A stretch of 64,000 bases of DNA from contig JBLXFD010000008.1 of assembly GCA_048262455.1 (NCBI GenBank), positions 62,001-126,000 of the forward strand, given 5' to 3'. Source of the stretch: Psychromarinibacter sp048262455. GTDB lineage: Bacteria; Pseudomonadota; Alphaproteobacteria; Rhodobacterales; Rhodobacteraceae. Position 1 is the stretch's first letter. Each line of letters opens with the position of its first letter. The notes below the pieces were generated by a model. That model searched no databases. It saw nothing but the letters and a program-made list of their open reading frames with translations, and was not told the origin of the DNA. The translations under genes were made by a program, and so were the position numbers. Shown here piece by piece: positions 36,599 through 44,878 of this stretch.

Positions 36599-37687
36599 TC
36601 AAGCCGCCCGATCCGGAAACAACCCCCTCAACCCCTCCGGCGAGGCCTCGGCCACGCCGCGCTCGGTGATCAGCCCGGTCACCAGCCGCGCCGGGGTCAC
36701 GTCGAAGGCGGGGTTGCGGGCCGGGGTGGCGTCGGGAGAGATCTGCACCAGCCCGGTGCTGCCGTCCTCGCGCTTGCCCTGCACGTGGGTCACCTCCTCG
36801 GCGCCCCGCTCCTCGATCGGGATATCCATGCCGTCCGCCAGCGACCAGTCGATCGTCGGCGAGGGCAGCGCCACGTAGAAGGGCACCCCGTTGTCCCGCG
36901 CCGCCAGCGCCTTCAGGTAGGTGCCGATCTTGTTGCAGACGTCGCCCCGGGCGGTGGTGCGGTCGGTGCCCGTGATCACAAGGTCCACCTCGCCGCGCTG
37001 CATCAGGTGGCCGCCCGCGTTGTCAACGATCAGGTCGTGGCTGACCCCGTGCCCGGCGAGCTCCCATGCCGTCAGCAGCGCGCCTTGGTTGCGCGGACGG
37101 GTCTCGTCCACGAAGACGTGCACGGGGATGCCCGCCTCGTGGGCCTGGTAGATCGGCGAGGTTGCGGTGCCCCAATCGACGGTGGCGATCCAGCCGGCGT
37201 TGCAGTGGGTCAGCACCCGCACCGGCTCTCCCTCCCCCTTCCGCGCAGCGATTTCGCGGATGATCTGCAGCCCGTGCAGGCCGATCTGCCGGTTGATCTC
37301 GACATCCTCGTCGCACAGCGCCGCTGCACGGACGAAAGCGGCCTCGGCCCGCGCCCCGGGCCGCAGCGGCGCCAGCGCGGCGCGCATGGCGTCCAGCGCC
37401 CAGCGCAGGTTCACCGCCGTGGGGCGAGTGGCGTTCAGCGCCTCGCAGGTCTCGGCGAGGTGCGCGTCGGAAGGATCCTGCGCCATGGCCTCGGCCACGC
37501 CGTAGGCCGCCGTCGCCCCGATCAGCGGCGCGCCGCGCACCCACATGTCGCGGATCGCGGTGGCGAAATCCTCGCGCGTGCGCAGCGTGACCACCCGGAA
37601 CTCGTGCGGCAGCCAGCGCTGGTCGATGATGCGCACCGCACCCTCCTCGCGCCAGATCGAGCGGTAGTGCCTGTCGCCAACCTTCAT
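36599..37687 (-). CDS. mtnA: S-methyl-5-thioribose-1-phosphate isomerase
   Basis: A 362-residue member of the eIF2B-like isomerases, converting methylthioribose 1-phosphate to methylthioribulose 1-phosphate in methionine salvage. The catalytic Cys is C162 (LTHCNAGWIAT) and the catalytic Asp D242 (GTDRTTARGDVCNKIGTY). The family N-terminus RSIWREEGAVRIIDQRWLP supports the ATG at 37687, which has AGGAGG upstream. Other salvage genes such as mtnK, mtnB or mtnP are not in the window. It is divergent from pxpB. Confidence 0.95.
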   Translation of the reverse strand: MKVGDRHYRSIWREEGAVRIIDQRWLPHEFRVVTLRTREDFATAIRDMWVRGAPLIGATAAYGVAEAMAQDPSDAHLAETCEALNATRPTAVNLRWALDAMRAALAPLRPGARAEAAFVRAAALCDEDVEINRQIGLHGLQIIREIAARKGEGEPVRVLTHCNAGWIATVDWGTATSPIYQAHEAGIPVHVFVDETRPRNQGALLTAWELAGHGVSHDLIVDNAGGHLMQRGEVDLVITGTDRTTARGDVCNKIGTYLKALAARDNGVPFYVALPSPTIDWSLADGMDIPIEERGAEEVTHVQGKREDGSTGLVQISPDATPARNPAFDVTPARLVTGLITERGVAEASPEGLRGLFPDRAA

Positions 37688-37795
37688 GCCATCCTCCTGC
37701 TGCCGGGCGCCCCCATCCTGCCGCGAGCCGCCGATGCTGCGCAATCCCCGCCCTGCCCGCTTGCGCTTTGCCGCGCGGGCGCCAATTGTTCGGCC

Positions 37796-38536
37796 ATGGC
37801 AAGCAACGATGCGATGATCCGCGACGTGGGGCTGACCGGGATGCTGGTCACCTTCGCCGACACCCTGACCGAGGCGGCGAACCGAGCCGCTCTGGCCTTC
37901 CGCGGCGCGGTGGAGGCCGAGGGCTGGGAGGGCGTGGCCGAGACCGCCACCTCCCTGACCTCGACCTTCGTGCGCTTCGACCCGCTGCGCCTGCCCCACG
38001 ACGAACTGGCGGCGCGGCTGAAGGACCTTCTGGCGCGCGCCGACTGGGGGGCGGAGCCCCTGCCCCCCGGCCGCCGCCGCTGGTCCATCCCGGTGGCGCT
38101 GGGCGGTGACGAGGGGCCGCAGTTCGAAGAGGCCGCCGAGGCCGCGGGCCTCTCGCCGGAGGAGGCCGCCCAACAGATCGCGGAAAGCACGGTGCGGGTG
38201 CTGACCATCGGCTTCGCGCCGGGGCAGGCCTACATGGGCGAATTGCCCGAGGCCTGGAACATCCCGCGCCTCAAGCAACTGACGCCGCAGGTGCCTTCGG
38301 GCGCGCTGGTCTGCGCGATCCGGCAGTTGATCGTCTTCACCGGCCCCACCCCTACCGGCTGGCGCCACATCGGGCAGACGGCCTTCCGCTCGTTCCGCCC
38401 CGGCAGCGAGCGGCCCTTCCCGCTGACCCCCGGCGACGAGGTGCGGTTCCGGCCCGTGACGGCGGCGCAGCTGGAGCAGCTGCGCGCGGCCGACGAGACC
38501 GGCGACGGCGGCGCGGAATGGGAGGAGCTGGCGTGA
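37796..38536 (+). CDS. pxpB: 5-oxoprolinase subunit PxpB
   Basis: A 246-residue KipI/PxpB-family protein with a cyclophilin-like C-terminal part (VRVLTIGFAPGQAYMGELPE; GPTPTGWRHIGQTAFRSFRP). PxpA, PxpB and PxpC together hydrolyse 5-oxoproline (pyroglutamate) to glutamate using ATP. The N-terminal 60 residues are somewhat unlike the E. coli protein. It is the first gene of the pxpB-pxpC-pxpA operon; its stop overlaps the pxpC GTG start by four bases. Confidence 0.93.
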   Translation: MASNDAMIRDVGLTGMLVTFADTLTEAANRAALAFRGAVEAEGWEGVAETATSLTSTFVRFDPLRLPHDELAARLKDLLARADWGAEPLPPGRRRWSIPVALGGDEGPQFEEAAEAAGLSPEEAAQQIAESTVRVLTIGFAPGQAYMGELPEAWNIPRLKQLTPQVPSGALVCAIRQLIVFTGPTPTGWRHIGQTAFRSFRPGSERPFPLTPGDEVRFRPVTAAQLEQLRAADETGDGGAEWEELA

Positions 38537-39543
38537 GCGTGCTGGTGGTCGCAAGCGCCGGCCCCGGGCTGACGGTGCAGGACACAGGGCGGCCGGGCCA
38601 CCTGGGGCACGGGCTGTCCCACGGCGGCGCGGCGGACCCGCTGGCGCTGGCCGAGGGCGCGGCGCTGCTGGGCCAGCCCGCGGACCGCGCGGCGATCGAG
38701 ATGGCAGGCATGGGCGGGCGGTTCCGGGTGGAGGCCGAGACCCGCATCGCCCTGACCGGTGCGCCGATGACGGCCACGCTGGAGGGCGCGGCGCTGGCAT
38801 GGAACGCCAGCCACCTGCTGCCGGCGGGCGCGGTGCTGACCATCGGCGGCGCGCGGCGGGGGGCCTACGGCTACCTGCACCTCGGCGGCGGCATCGACAC
38901 GCCGCCGGTGCTGGGGGCGCGCGGCGCCCATCTGGCGGCGGGCATCGGGCGGCGGCTGGAGGACGGCGACCGGCTGCCGCTGGGCCGCGACGAGGGGCGC
39001 CGCACCGGCATGACGTTGGAGGTGGCGGACAGGTTCGCGGGCGGCACGGTGCGGGTGGTGCCCTCGGTGCAGACCGGCCGCTTCGCCCGCGAGGACCTGG
39101 AGCGGTTCGAGCAGACCGATTTCGCCCGCGACCCGCGCGGCAACCGGATGGGGGTGAAGATGCAGTTCGACGGCGCCCCCTTTGCCGCGCAGGGGCAGCT
39201 GAACATCCTGTCCGAAATCATCGTGCCCGGTGACATCCAGGCCACCGGCGACGGCGCGCCCTTCGTCCTGCTGGCCGAGTGCCAGACCACCGGCGGCTAT
39301 CCCCGCATCGCCACCGTGCTGCCCGCCGACCTGCCGCTGGTGGCCCAGGCCGGCCCCGGCGCACGGCTGCGCTTCCGGTTCGTCACCCGCGACGAGGCGC
39401 TGGCCGCCGAGGCCCGCGCCCGCGCCCACCTGAAGGACCTGCCCCGGCAGGTGAAACCCCTGGTCCGTGACCCGCACGACATCCCCGACCTGCTGTCCTA
39501 CCAGCTGATCGGCGGCGTCACCGCGGGAGAGGAGGAGACATGA
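38533..39543 (+). CDS. pxpC: 5-oxoprolinase subunit PxpC (biotin-dependent carboxyltransferase-like)
   Basis: A 336-residue KipA/PxpC protein. Typical features are GLTVQDTGRPGHLGHGLSHGGAADP at the start and IVPGDIQATGDGAPFVLLAE with CQTTGGYPRIATV in the C-terminal half. The start is a GTG overlapping the pxpB stop (GTGA), and its own stop overlaps the pxpA start (ATGA). The very tight coupling supports a stoichiometric complex. Confidence 0.94.
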   Translation: MSVLVVASAGPGLTVQDTGRPGHLGHGLSHGGAADPLALAEGAALLGQPADRAAIEMAGMGGRFRVEAETRIALTGAPMTATLEGAALAWNASHLLPAGAVLTIGGARRGAYGYLHLGGGIDTPPVLGARGAHLAAGIGRRLEDGDRLPLGRDEGRRTGMTLEVADRFAGGTVRVVPSVQTGRFAREDLERFEQTDFARDPRGNRMGVKMQFDGAPFAAQGQLNILSEIIVPGDIQATGDGAPFVLLAECQTTGGYPRIATVLPADLPLVAQAGPGARLRFRFVTRDEALAAEARARAHLKDLPRQVKPLVRDPHDIPDLLSYQLIGGVTAGEEET

Positions 39544-40298
39544 CCACCACCGTCGACCTGAACGCCGACATGGGCGAAAGCTTCGGCCCCTGGCCCATGG
39601 GCAGCGACGCGGCGCTGCTGAAGATCATCAGCTCGGCCAACATCGCCTGCGGCTACCACGCGGGCGACGCCGACACGATGGCGCTGTGCATGCGCCAGGC
39701 GGTGGAGAACGGCGTGGGCATCGGCGCGCACCCGGGGTTCCTGGACCTGCAGGGCTTCGGCCGCCGCCGGATGGACGTGCCCCACGGCACGCTGGCCAAC
39801 TGGGTGCGCTACCAGCTGGGCGCGGCGCAGGCCATGGCGCGGGCGGCGGGCGGCAAGGTGCGGCACCTGAAGCTGCACGGCGCGCTGGCCAACATGTGCG
39901 CCGAGGATGCGGCAATGGCCCGCGCCTGCTATGCCGCCGCGCTGGAGGTGGACCCGGACATCGTGGTGATGGTGATCGCCGCTACAAGGCAGGAACAGGC
40001 GGCGCGGGAACTGGGCTGCACCTGGGCGGGAGAGATCTTTGCCGACCGCGCCTACAACGACGACGCCACGCTGGTGGACCGGCGCCATCCCGGCGCGGTG
40101 ATCCACGACCCCGCGCACGCGGCGCGGCGGGTGGCCGAGATGGTGAAGGAAGGCGCGATCATCACCGAAAGCGGCAAGCGCATCCCCGCCCGGATCGACA
40201 CGATCTGCGTGCATGGCGACAACGCCGAGGCGGTGGCGCTCAGCCGCGCGGTGCGCGAGGGGCTGGAGTCCGGTGGCGTGGCGGTCCGCGCGCTTTAG
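39540..40298 (+). CDS. pxpA: 5-oxoprolinase subunit PxpA (LamB/YcsF family)
   Basis: A 252-residue protein of the LamB/YcsF family. It is recognised by VDLNADMGESFGPW at the start, SANIACGYHAGD, GAHPGFLDLQGFGRR and VRHLKLHGALANM. It is the ring-opening subunit of the ATP-dependent 5-oxoprolinase. It is the last gene of the operon, ending eight bases before the stop of the converging glycosyltransferase gene. Confidence 0.96.
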   Translation: MTTTVDLNADMGESFGPWPMGSDAALLKIISSANIACGYHAGDADTMALCMRQAVENGVGIGAHPGFLDLQGFGRRRMDVPHGTLANWVRYQLGAAQAMARAAGGKVRHLKLHGALANMCAEDAAMARACYAAALEVDPDIVVMVIAATRQEQAARELGCTWAGEIFADRAYNDDATLVDRRHPGAVIHDPAHAARRVAEMVKEGAIITESGKRIPARIDTICVHGDNAEAVALSRAVREGLESGGVAVRAL

Positions 40299-40305
40299 GG
40301 GCGGC

Positions 40306-41325
40306 TCAGCCCTCGCGCAGCAGCGGCTCGGCCAGTTCCGTCGGCGCGCCGGTCAGGAACCGGCGGCGGCTACGGGGATCTGGCAGCGCGCGCAGGCGGG
40401 CGACGCAGGCGGCCAGCCGGGCATAGTCGCGGAAGGCTTGCCGCCGGGTCATCGGTGACGCGGGCGGCTGCCCGGCATTCGGGCACAGCGCATGGGCGAT
40501 CAGCGCGTCCAGCGGCAGCAGCGCCTGGTCCAGCGGCACCTCGGCGCGGGCTAGGCGCGCGGCAACCCGGGCCGCCATGCCCATGGGCGCGCGCCCGTCG
40601 CTGCGCATCGAGGCCGCCACCACCGCCCCCGGCGCCCGCACCGGGCGCATCCCGGCCGCCAGCGCCCGCGCCACGATATCGCGGTCCTCGCCGGTGAGGA
40701 GCGGGCGGAAGCCGCCCAGCGCTAGGTAGGCGTCCTGACGGAACCCCAGGCTGGCGCCGCCGGCGGTGTTCAGGCCGATCCCGTCGGGGCCTTCGGGGTC
40801 CAGCAGGCAGGCCAGCTCGATCGCCATGGCGGCATAACGGTCCTCGATCCAGGACCAAGCGTGATAGGAAGGGCACAGCGCCTCAGCCTCCCCGGCCATG
40901 CCGTCGATCCCCCCCAGCACCACCGGCGCCCGGGCCAGCGCCCGCGCCAGCCCCGGCACCCAGCCGGGCGCGGCGATGCAGTCGGCGTCGGTGGTCAGCA
41001 GGAACCGCGCCTGCAGACAGTGCCGCAGCGCCGCCGCCACCCCGATCCGCCGGGCGCGGCCCACCCCGCCGGTGTTATAGCAGGCCTCGGTCAGCAGCAG
41101 CGTCAGCCCGTGGTCGCGCGCCGCCGCGACGGCGGCCCCGGCGGTGTCATCGCTGGTGTTGTTCACGCAAAGGCTGACCACCGGGGCAGGCCCCTGCTGG
41201 GCGGCCAGCGAGGCGAGGCAGGGCACGATCCGGTCGGCCTCGTTCCGGGCGGGGATGACCACCACGGTTCCGGCGGTCCGGGGATCCGCTGCGCCGGGAA
41301 CGGTGACAAGCGCGCGGCGGATCAT
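40306..41325 (-). CDS. Glycosyltransferase family 2 protein
   Basis: A 339-residue GT-A fold protein. The nucleotide-sugar site is VVVIPARNEADRI, the DxD metal motif is in TTDADCIAAPGW, and an acidic acceptor motif follows in LTGEDRDIVARAL. No clear membrane span is seen, so it is cytosolic or membrane-associated. Donor and acceptor are unknown. It is the last gene of a four-gene set with an acyl-CoA dehydrogenase-like protein, a PIG-L deacetylase and a methyltransferase; its start overlaps the methyltransferase stop (ATGA). Confidence 0.9.
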   Translation of the reverse strand: MIRRALVTVPGAADPRTAGTVVVIPARNEADRIVPCLASLAAQQGPAPVVSLCVNNTSDDTAGAAVAAARDHGLTLLLTEACYNTGGVGRARRIGVAAALRHCLQARFLLTTDADCIAAPGWVPGLARALARAPVVLGGIDGMAGEAEALCPSYHAWSWIEDRYAAMAIELACLLDPEGPDGIGLNTAGGASLGFRQDAYLALGGFRPLLTGEDRDIVARALAAGMRPVRAPGAVVAASMRSDGRAPMGMAARVAARLARAEVPLDQALLPLDALIAHALCPNAGQPPASPMTRRQAFRDYARLAACVARLRALPDPRSRRRFLTGAPTELAEPLLREG

Positions 41326-41876
41326 TCCTGCCCCCGCGCCACGTCGATCCGGTAATCCGCCGTGCCCGCCACCCGCGCGAAAGCCCGGCCCGAGGCGGCG
41401 ACGAAATGCTCCAGCGCCTCCTCGCCCTGCATCGGGTTGCCGGTGTCGCCCAGCCAGGTCACGCAGACCACGTCCGCGCCCGGCCAGGCGGCGGTGCGCG
41501 TGGCCAGGTCCTCCAGCGCCTTGGGTCCGAGGAAATACAGCACCTCGGACAGCACGATCAGGTCGAAGGCCCCCTCGGGCAGCGGCGCGGGCAGCAGCAG
41601 GCGGTGGAACGCGCCCCCCGGCACCGCGCGGCGGGCGGCCTGCAGCGCGGTCTCCACCGCGTCGACACCCACGTAGCGGGCGCAGCGCGGCGCGAGGTGA
41701 CGTGCCAGCTCGCCGTTGCCGCAGCCGATCTCCAGCGCCTCGGCATAGCGCGCCCGGGGCAGTGCGGCGGCGGTGGCGGCGAACTTCGCCTGCTCGTAGG
41801 GGCTGTCGCGGAACGACCAGGGATCGTCCGTCACGGCGTAGAGCGCCTCGAGATGAGCGGGGGCCACGGACCTCAC
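41322..41876 (-). CDS. SAM-dependent methyltransferase (class I, NodS-like)
   Basis: A 184-residue class I methyltransferase. The SAM-binding motif I is ALEIGCGNGELARHL, with the later acidic strand in YVGVDAVETAL and LIVLSEVLYFL. The N-terminus (DDPWSFRDSPYEQAKF) resembles NodS and related enzymes that N-methylate amino sugars. With a PIG-L deacetylase gene adjacent, N-methylation of a freed sugar amine is plausible but inferred. The start is a GTG overlapping the PIG-L stop (GTGA). Confidence 0.9.
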   Translation of the reverse strand: MRSVAPAHLEALYAVTDDPWSFRDSPYEQAKFAATAAALPRARYAEALEIGCGNGELARHLAPRCARYVGVDAVETALQAARRAVPGGAFHRLLLPAPLPEGAFDLIVLSEVLYFLGPKALEDLATRTAAWPGADVVCVTWLGDTGNPMQGEEALEHFVAASGRAFARVAGTADYRIDVARGQE

Positions 41877-42580
41877 GGCGCGGGGGCTTCGTGGAAGATC
41901 TCGTCGCCGTCGCGGAACAGCGCCACGAAGTCGGGGGGCATGGTGAACCCCTCGGGGTCGTCGCGCACCACCTGGCCCAGCTGGCTGCGGTGACAGGCGA
42001 TGGCGCGGGCCTTGCGGTCGCGGTGCGGGACGGTGTCGAAGCGGTGCGGTGTGCCTTCCGCCACCACCCCGCCGTGCCAGCGCGACCAGACGGGATAGAC
42101 CAGGTGCCGCAGGCCGGCGCGGCGGGCGGTGCGGCGGGCGATCTCGGCGGTGGCCTCGTGGTCGCAGTGCGGATCGTGGCCCGAGGGCGCGGCCATCACC
42201 CGCACGCCGAGGCGCCCGGCCAGGGCGACAAGGTCTGCGGCGATGCGGTCGAAGTCCTGCGCGCAGCGGTGCAGCCCGCCGTCCGGGTATCCCAAGAAGG
42301 TGACATCCCGCGCGCTGCCGCCCAGCTCGGTCACGGCGGCCACCAGTTCCTGCGCCCGCAGCGCCGCCAGCCGCGCCCGGGACCAGTCGGTGGAGCCGGG
42401 GTGCGAGGCGCCGCCGTCGGTCATGCAGACCACGTGTGCCCCCGGCCCCGCGAAGGCCGCCGCCAGCAGCGCGCCGCAGCCCAGCGATTCGTCGTCGGGA
42501 TGGGGGGCCAGCACCAAGATCGGGGCGACGCCCGTCAAGTCGTCGAGGCTGGAAGCAGGGCGTTCGGCCAGCTCAATCAT
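41873..42580 (-). CDS. PIG-L family deacetylase
   Basis: A 235-residue zinc-dependent deacetylase of the PIG-L/LmbE family. The metal motif is PHPDDESLGCGA and a further ligand region is SGHDPHCDHEATAEI. Members remove N-acetyl from GlcNAc-containing glycolipids or small thiols. The start is the ATG at 42580; the longer open frame upstream runs into the neighbouring gene. It overlaps the acyl-CoA dehydrogenase-like gene by eight bases and the methyltransferase by four. Confidence 0.92.
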   Translation of the reverse strand: MIELAERPASSLDDLTGVAPILVLAPHPDDESLGCGALLAAAFAGPGAHVVCMTDGGASHPGSTDWSRARLAALRAQELVAAVTELGGSARDVTFLGYPDGGLHRCAQDFDRIAADLVALAGRLGVRVMAAPSGHDPHCDHEATAEIARRTARRAGLRHLVYPVWSRWHGGVVAEGTPHRFDTVPHRDRKARAIACHRSQLGQVVRDDPEGFTMPPDFVALFRDGDEIFHEAPAP

Positions 42581-43592
42581 CCATCCAGCCCCCAAGCCCC
42601 GGCTGGTCCAGCAGCATCGCCCGGCCGACCCGCAGGGTGAAGGCATCGGGCCCCGCCTGCCGCACGTAGCAGGCCAAGTCGCGCGCCCGGCGGCCTGCCG
42701 GATGGTCGGTGTGGAACAGCGCCAGCCCGACCGAGCGTTCCACCGCGGCAACGGCATCCTGCGCCAGCGCCTCGGTCAGCAGCCGCGCGGCGACCGACAG
42801 CGTCGCCGCCCGTTCCGCCCGCGCCGCGCCCGCCGGGCCCTCGGCCACGGCACCCGCGCGGCGCACCGCCGGCCAGGCCGCCACGGCGCGCGCCGCGATC
42901 GGGGCAAGGCGCAGCAGCTGCGCCTCCGCCTCCATCCGCCCTGCCGTGCGAAGGGCTTCCGCCGCCGCGTCCAGCAGCCCGGCCGTGCCGCCCAGCGTGA
43001 CCGCCGCGATGCGCCAGGTGCCGCCGACGAAGTGCGGCTCTGCAGTATAGATGTCGGGCGGTCCCAGTGGCTCGCCCGCGAGGCCGGTGCAGTCGAAGCG
43101 GCCGGAGCGGCTGTCCTGCATTCCCGCCATGTCCCAGCCGGAAAGGTCCTGCCGGGCGGGATCGTCCGCCGCCACGAGGAACAGCTGCTGCGCCCCGTCC
43201 ACCCCGGCCGTCACCACCGCGCGGCCCACCAGCCCCAGCCCGGAGGCAAAGCGCTTGGCGCCCGACAGCCGGTTGTCTTGCGCGGTGACGGGGGGCCTGT
43301 CGTCCGCGCCCCAAACGCCGAACAGCACGCCCGCCTCTGCCTCGGACAGGCAGCGCGCGCGCTGGGGGGCGGTACCGTAAAGCTCCACCAGCCGCAGCGC
43401 GTTGACGTGCCCCTCGTAGAGCCGCCCCAGCGACAGATCCCGCGCCGCGACCTGCCGCAGGCGGCGCGCGTCGCCCTGCCCCGGCGCCAGCGCGCCCTCG
43501 CGGCGCAGGTCGTCCAGCAGGGTCTCGGTGAGGGTTCTGTCGCTGCTGGACCCGGCGGGAATGTCGCGGCGCTCTGCGGTCCGTGGCGGCAA
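42573..43592 (-). CDS. Acyl-CoA dehydrogenase-like protein
   Basis: A 339-residue protein of the acyl-CoA dehydrogenase superfamily, shorter and more divergent than the 410-residue gene at 19 kb. Visible parts are an N-terminal helical region (LYEGHVNALRLVELYG), GVWGADDRPPVTAQDNRLSG followed by AKRFASGLG like the FAD-binding beta domain, and a C-terminal helical domain. I place the start at TTG (43592-43590), which has AAGGA seven bases upstream; no ATG gives a sensible N-terminus. It is the first gene of the four-gene set, so it may oxidise an acyl or amine intermediate of that pathway. Confidence 0.8.
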   Translation of the reverse strand: MPPRTAERRDIPAGSSSDRTLTETLLDDLRREGALAPGQGDARRLRQVAARDLSLGRLYEGHVNALRLVELYGTAPQRARCLSEAEAGVLFGVWGADDRPPVTAQDNRLSGAKRFASGLGLVGRAVVTAGVDGAQQLFLVAADDPARQDLSGWDMAGMQDSRSGRFDCTGLAGEPLGPPDIYTAEPHFVGGTWRIAAVTLGGTAGLLDAAAEALRTAGRMEAEAQLLRLAPIAARAVAAWPAVRRAGAVAEGPAGAARAERAATLSVAARLLTEALAQDAVAAVERSVGLALFHTDHPAGRRARDLACYVRQAGPDAFTLRVGRAMLLDQPGLGGWMDD

Positions 43593-43684
43593 TGAACGAT
43601 CCTTTCGGCGGGCGGGGGTGTGCTGCGGGGTACAGGCGGAACCGTGGCGGGCGGGGAAAGTTCCCGGCCGCCGCCCCGCGCGGA

Positions 43685-44878
43685 CTACATGAGGTCCGGC
43701 AGGTCGCAGTCGAGGCTGCGTTCCACGGCGCAGCACAGGGGCCGGGCGCGGGCGCCGTAGGGGCCGCCGTAGCAGGCCAGCCCACGCGGCCCGTTCCCCG
43801 TGTGCAGCCCGAAACGCGCGGCAAGGTCGCCGAGGCTGCGGGCCGACAGCGCGTTGAGATGGTCGATGGTCGCGGCGGCGCGGGCCGGGGGCGCGGGGCG
43901 CGGCACCGCGTGCACCCCCTTCAGCGGCAGCGCCTCCAGCGCGGCGAGGCTGGCGCGGCCGTCCGTCACCCGGAAGTAGGCCTTGCCCATCAGCCCGTAG
44001 TCGTGGCCCAGCGGCCTGCCGTCCTTGCCTGCGCCGCCGACGAACAGGAAGTTGCCCAGCGAGTAGAAGATCGCCGCGTCCGCCTCGGGCCGCACCTCGA
44101 CGGCGCGGACCACGTGGGGGTGGTGGCCAAGCACGAGGTTCACCCCCGCCTCCTCCACCGCGCGGCGGAAGAAGTGCGCCTGACCCCAGTTCAGGTTGAT
44201 GTCGTTCTCGGTCCCGTAATGGATCGACAGCAGCTTGATCTCGGCCTCCGCCGCCTTCAGCCCGGCCAGCACCCGGTCGTATTCGCCGAGCCCCGCCATG
44301 CCCGGCTGCGTCCGCGTCGGGGCAAAGCCGCCGCCGAAGCTGAGCGCGGACAGCGCCACGCGCACCCCCTTCACGGTGATGATCCGGGGGGTATAGGCGC
44401 TGTCCGAGGTGCCGATCCCGGCGAACAGCAGCGGGCGGCCGGGGCGGTGCTGCGCGGTAAAGAAGTCCAGCGTGGCGGCAAGGCCGGGGCGGCCGTGGTC
44501 GAAGGCGTGGTTGTTGGCGAGGCCGAAGGCGTTCACCCCCGCCTCGATCAGGTGGCGGAACTGGCCGGGGTGGCTGCGGAAGACGAACTGCTTGCCGTGC
44601 TGGGGATGGCCGTCACGCTCGGCCACCACCGTCTCGACGTTGACGAAGTTGATGTCGCCGGTCCACTCGGGCCGCAGGGCGGCGGTGGCTTCCTCCAGCG
44701 AATAGGGCTTCCACCGGCGGATGGCGTCCGGCAGCGGCGCCTCGCGGTTGCCGGCAAAGTTGGTGTCGCCGCCGAAGGTGATCACGATCTCCTGCGCCGC
44801 GGCGGGCAGCGCCAGCAGGCAGGCGAGCAGGCAGGCGATCAGGCATCCCGGCCGCCGCACCTGCCCCGCCCCGGTCAT
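43685..44878 (-). CDS. CapA family protein (PGA_cap metallophosphoesterase-like), first of two
   Basis: A 397-residue exported protein with a hydrophobic signal (GCLIACLLACLLALPAAA). The PGA_cap/CapA domain follows: ITFGGDTNFAGN, NVETVVAE, LANNHAFDHG, SIHYGTEND and LGHHPHVVRA, all expected metal-site motifs of this calcineurin-like fold. CapA proteins were first linked to poly-gamma-glutamate capsules, but many act on other envelope substrates. The C-terminal ~60 residues contain several cysteines. The start at 44878 overlaps the stop of the second CapA gene (ATGA). It is the last gene of the seven-gene envelope operon. Confidence 0.9.
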   Translation of the reverse strand: MTGAGQVRRPGCLIACLLACLLALPAAAQEIVITFGGDTNFAGNREAPLPDAIRRWKPYSLEEATAALRPEWTGDINFVNVETVVAERDGHPQHGKQFVFRSHPGQFRHLIEAGVNAFGLANNHAFDHGRPGLAATLDFFTAQHRPGRPLLFAGIGTSDSAYTPRIITVKGVRVALSALSFGGGFAPTRTQPGMAGLGEYDRVLAGLKAAEAEIKLLSIHYGTENDINLNWGQAHFFRRAVEEAGVNLVLGHHPHVVRAVEVRPEADAAIFYSLGNFLFVGGAGKDGRPLGHDYGLMGKAYFRVTDGRASLAALEALPLKGVHAVPRPAPPARAAATIDHLNALSARSLGDLAARFGLHTGNGPRGLACYGGPYGARARPLCCAVERSLDCDLPDLM

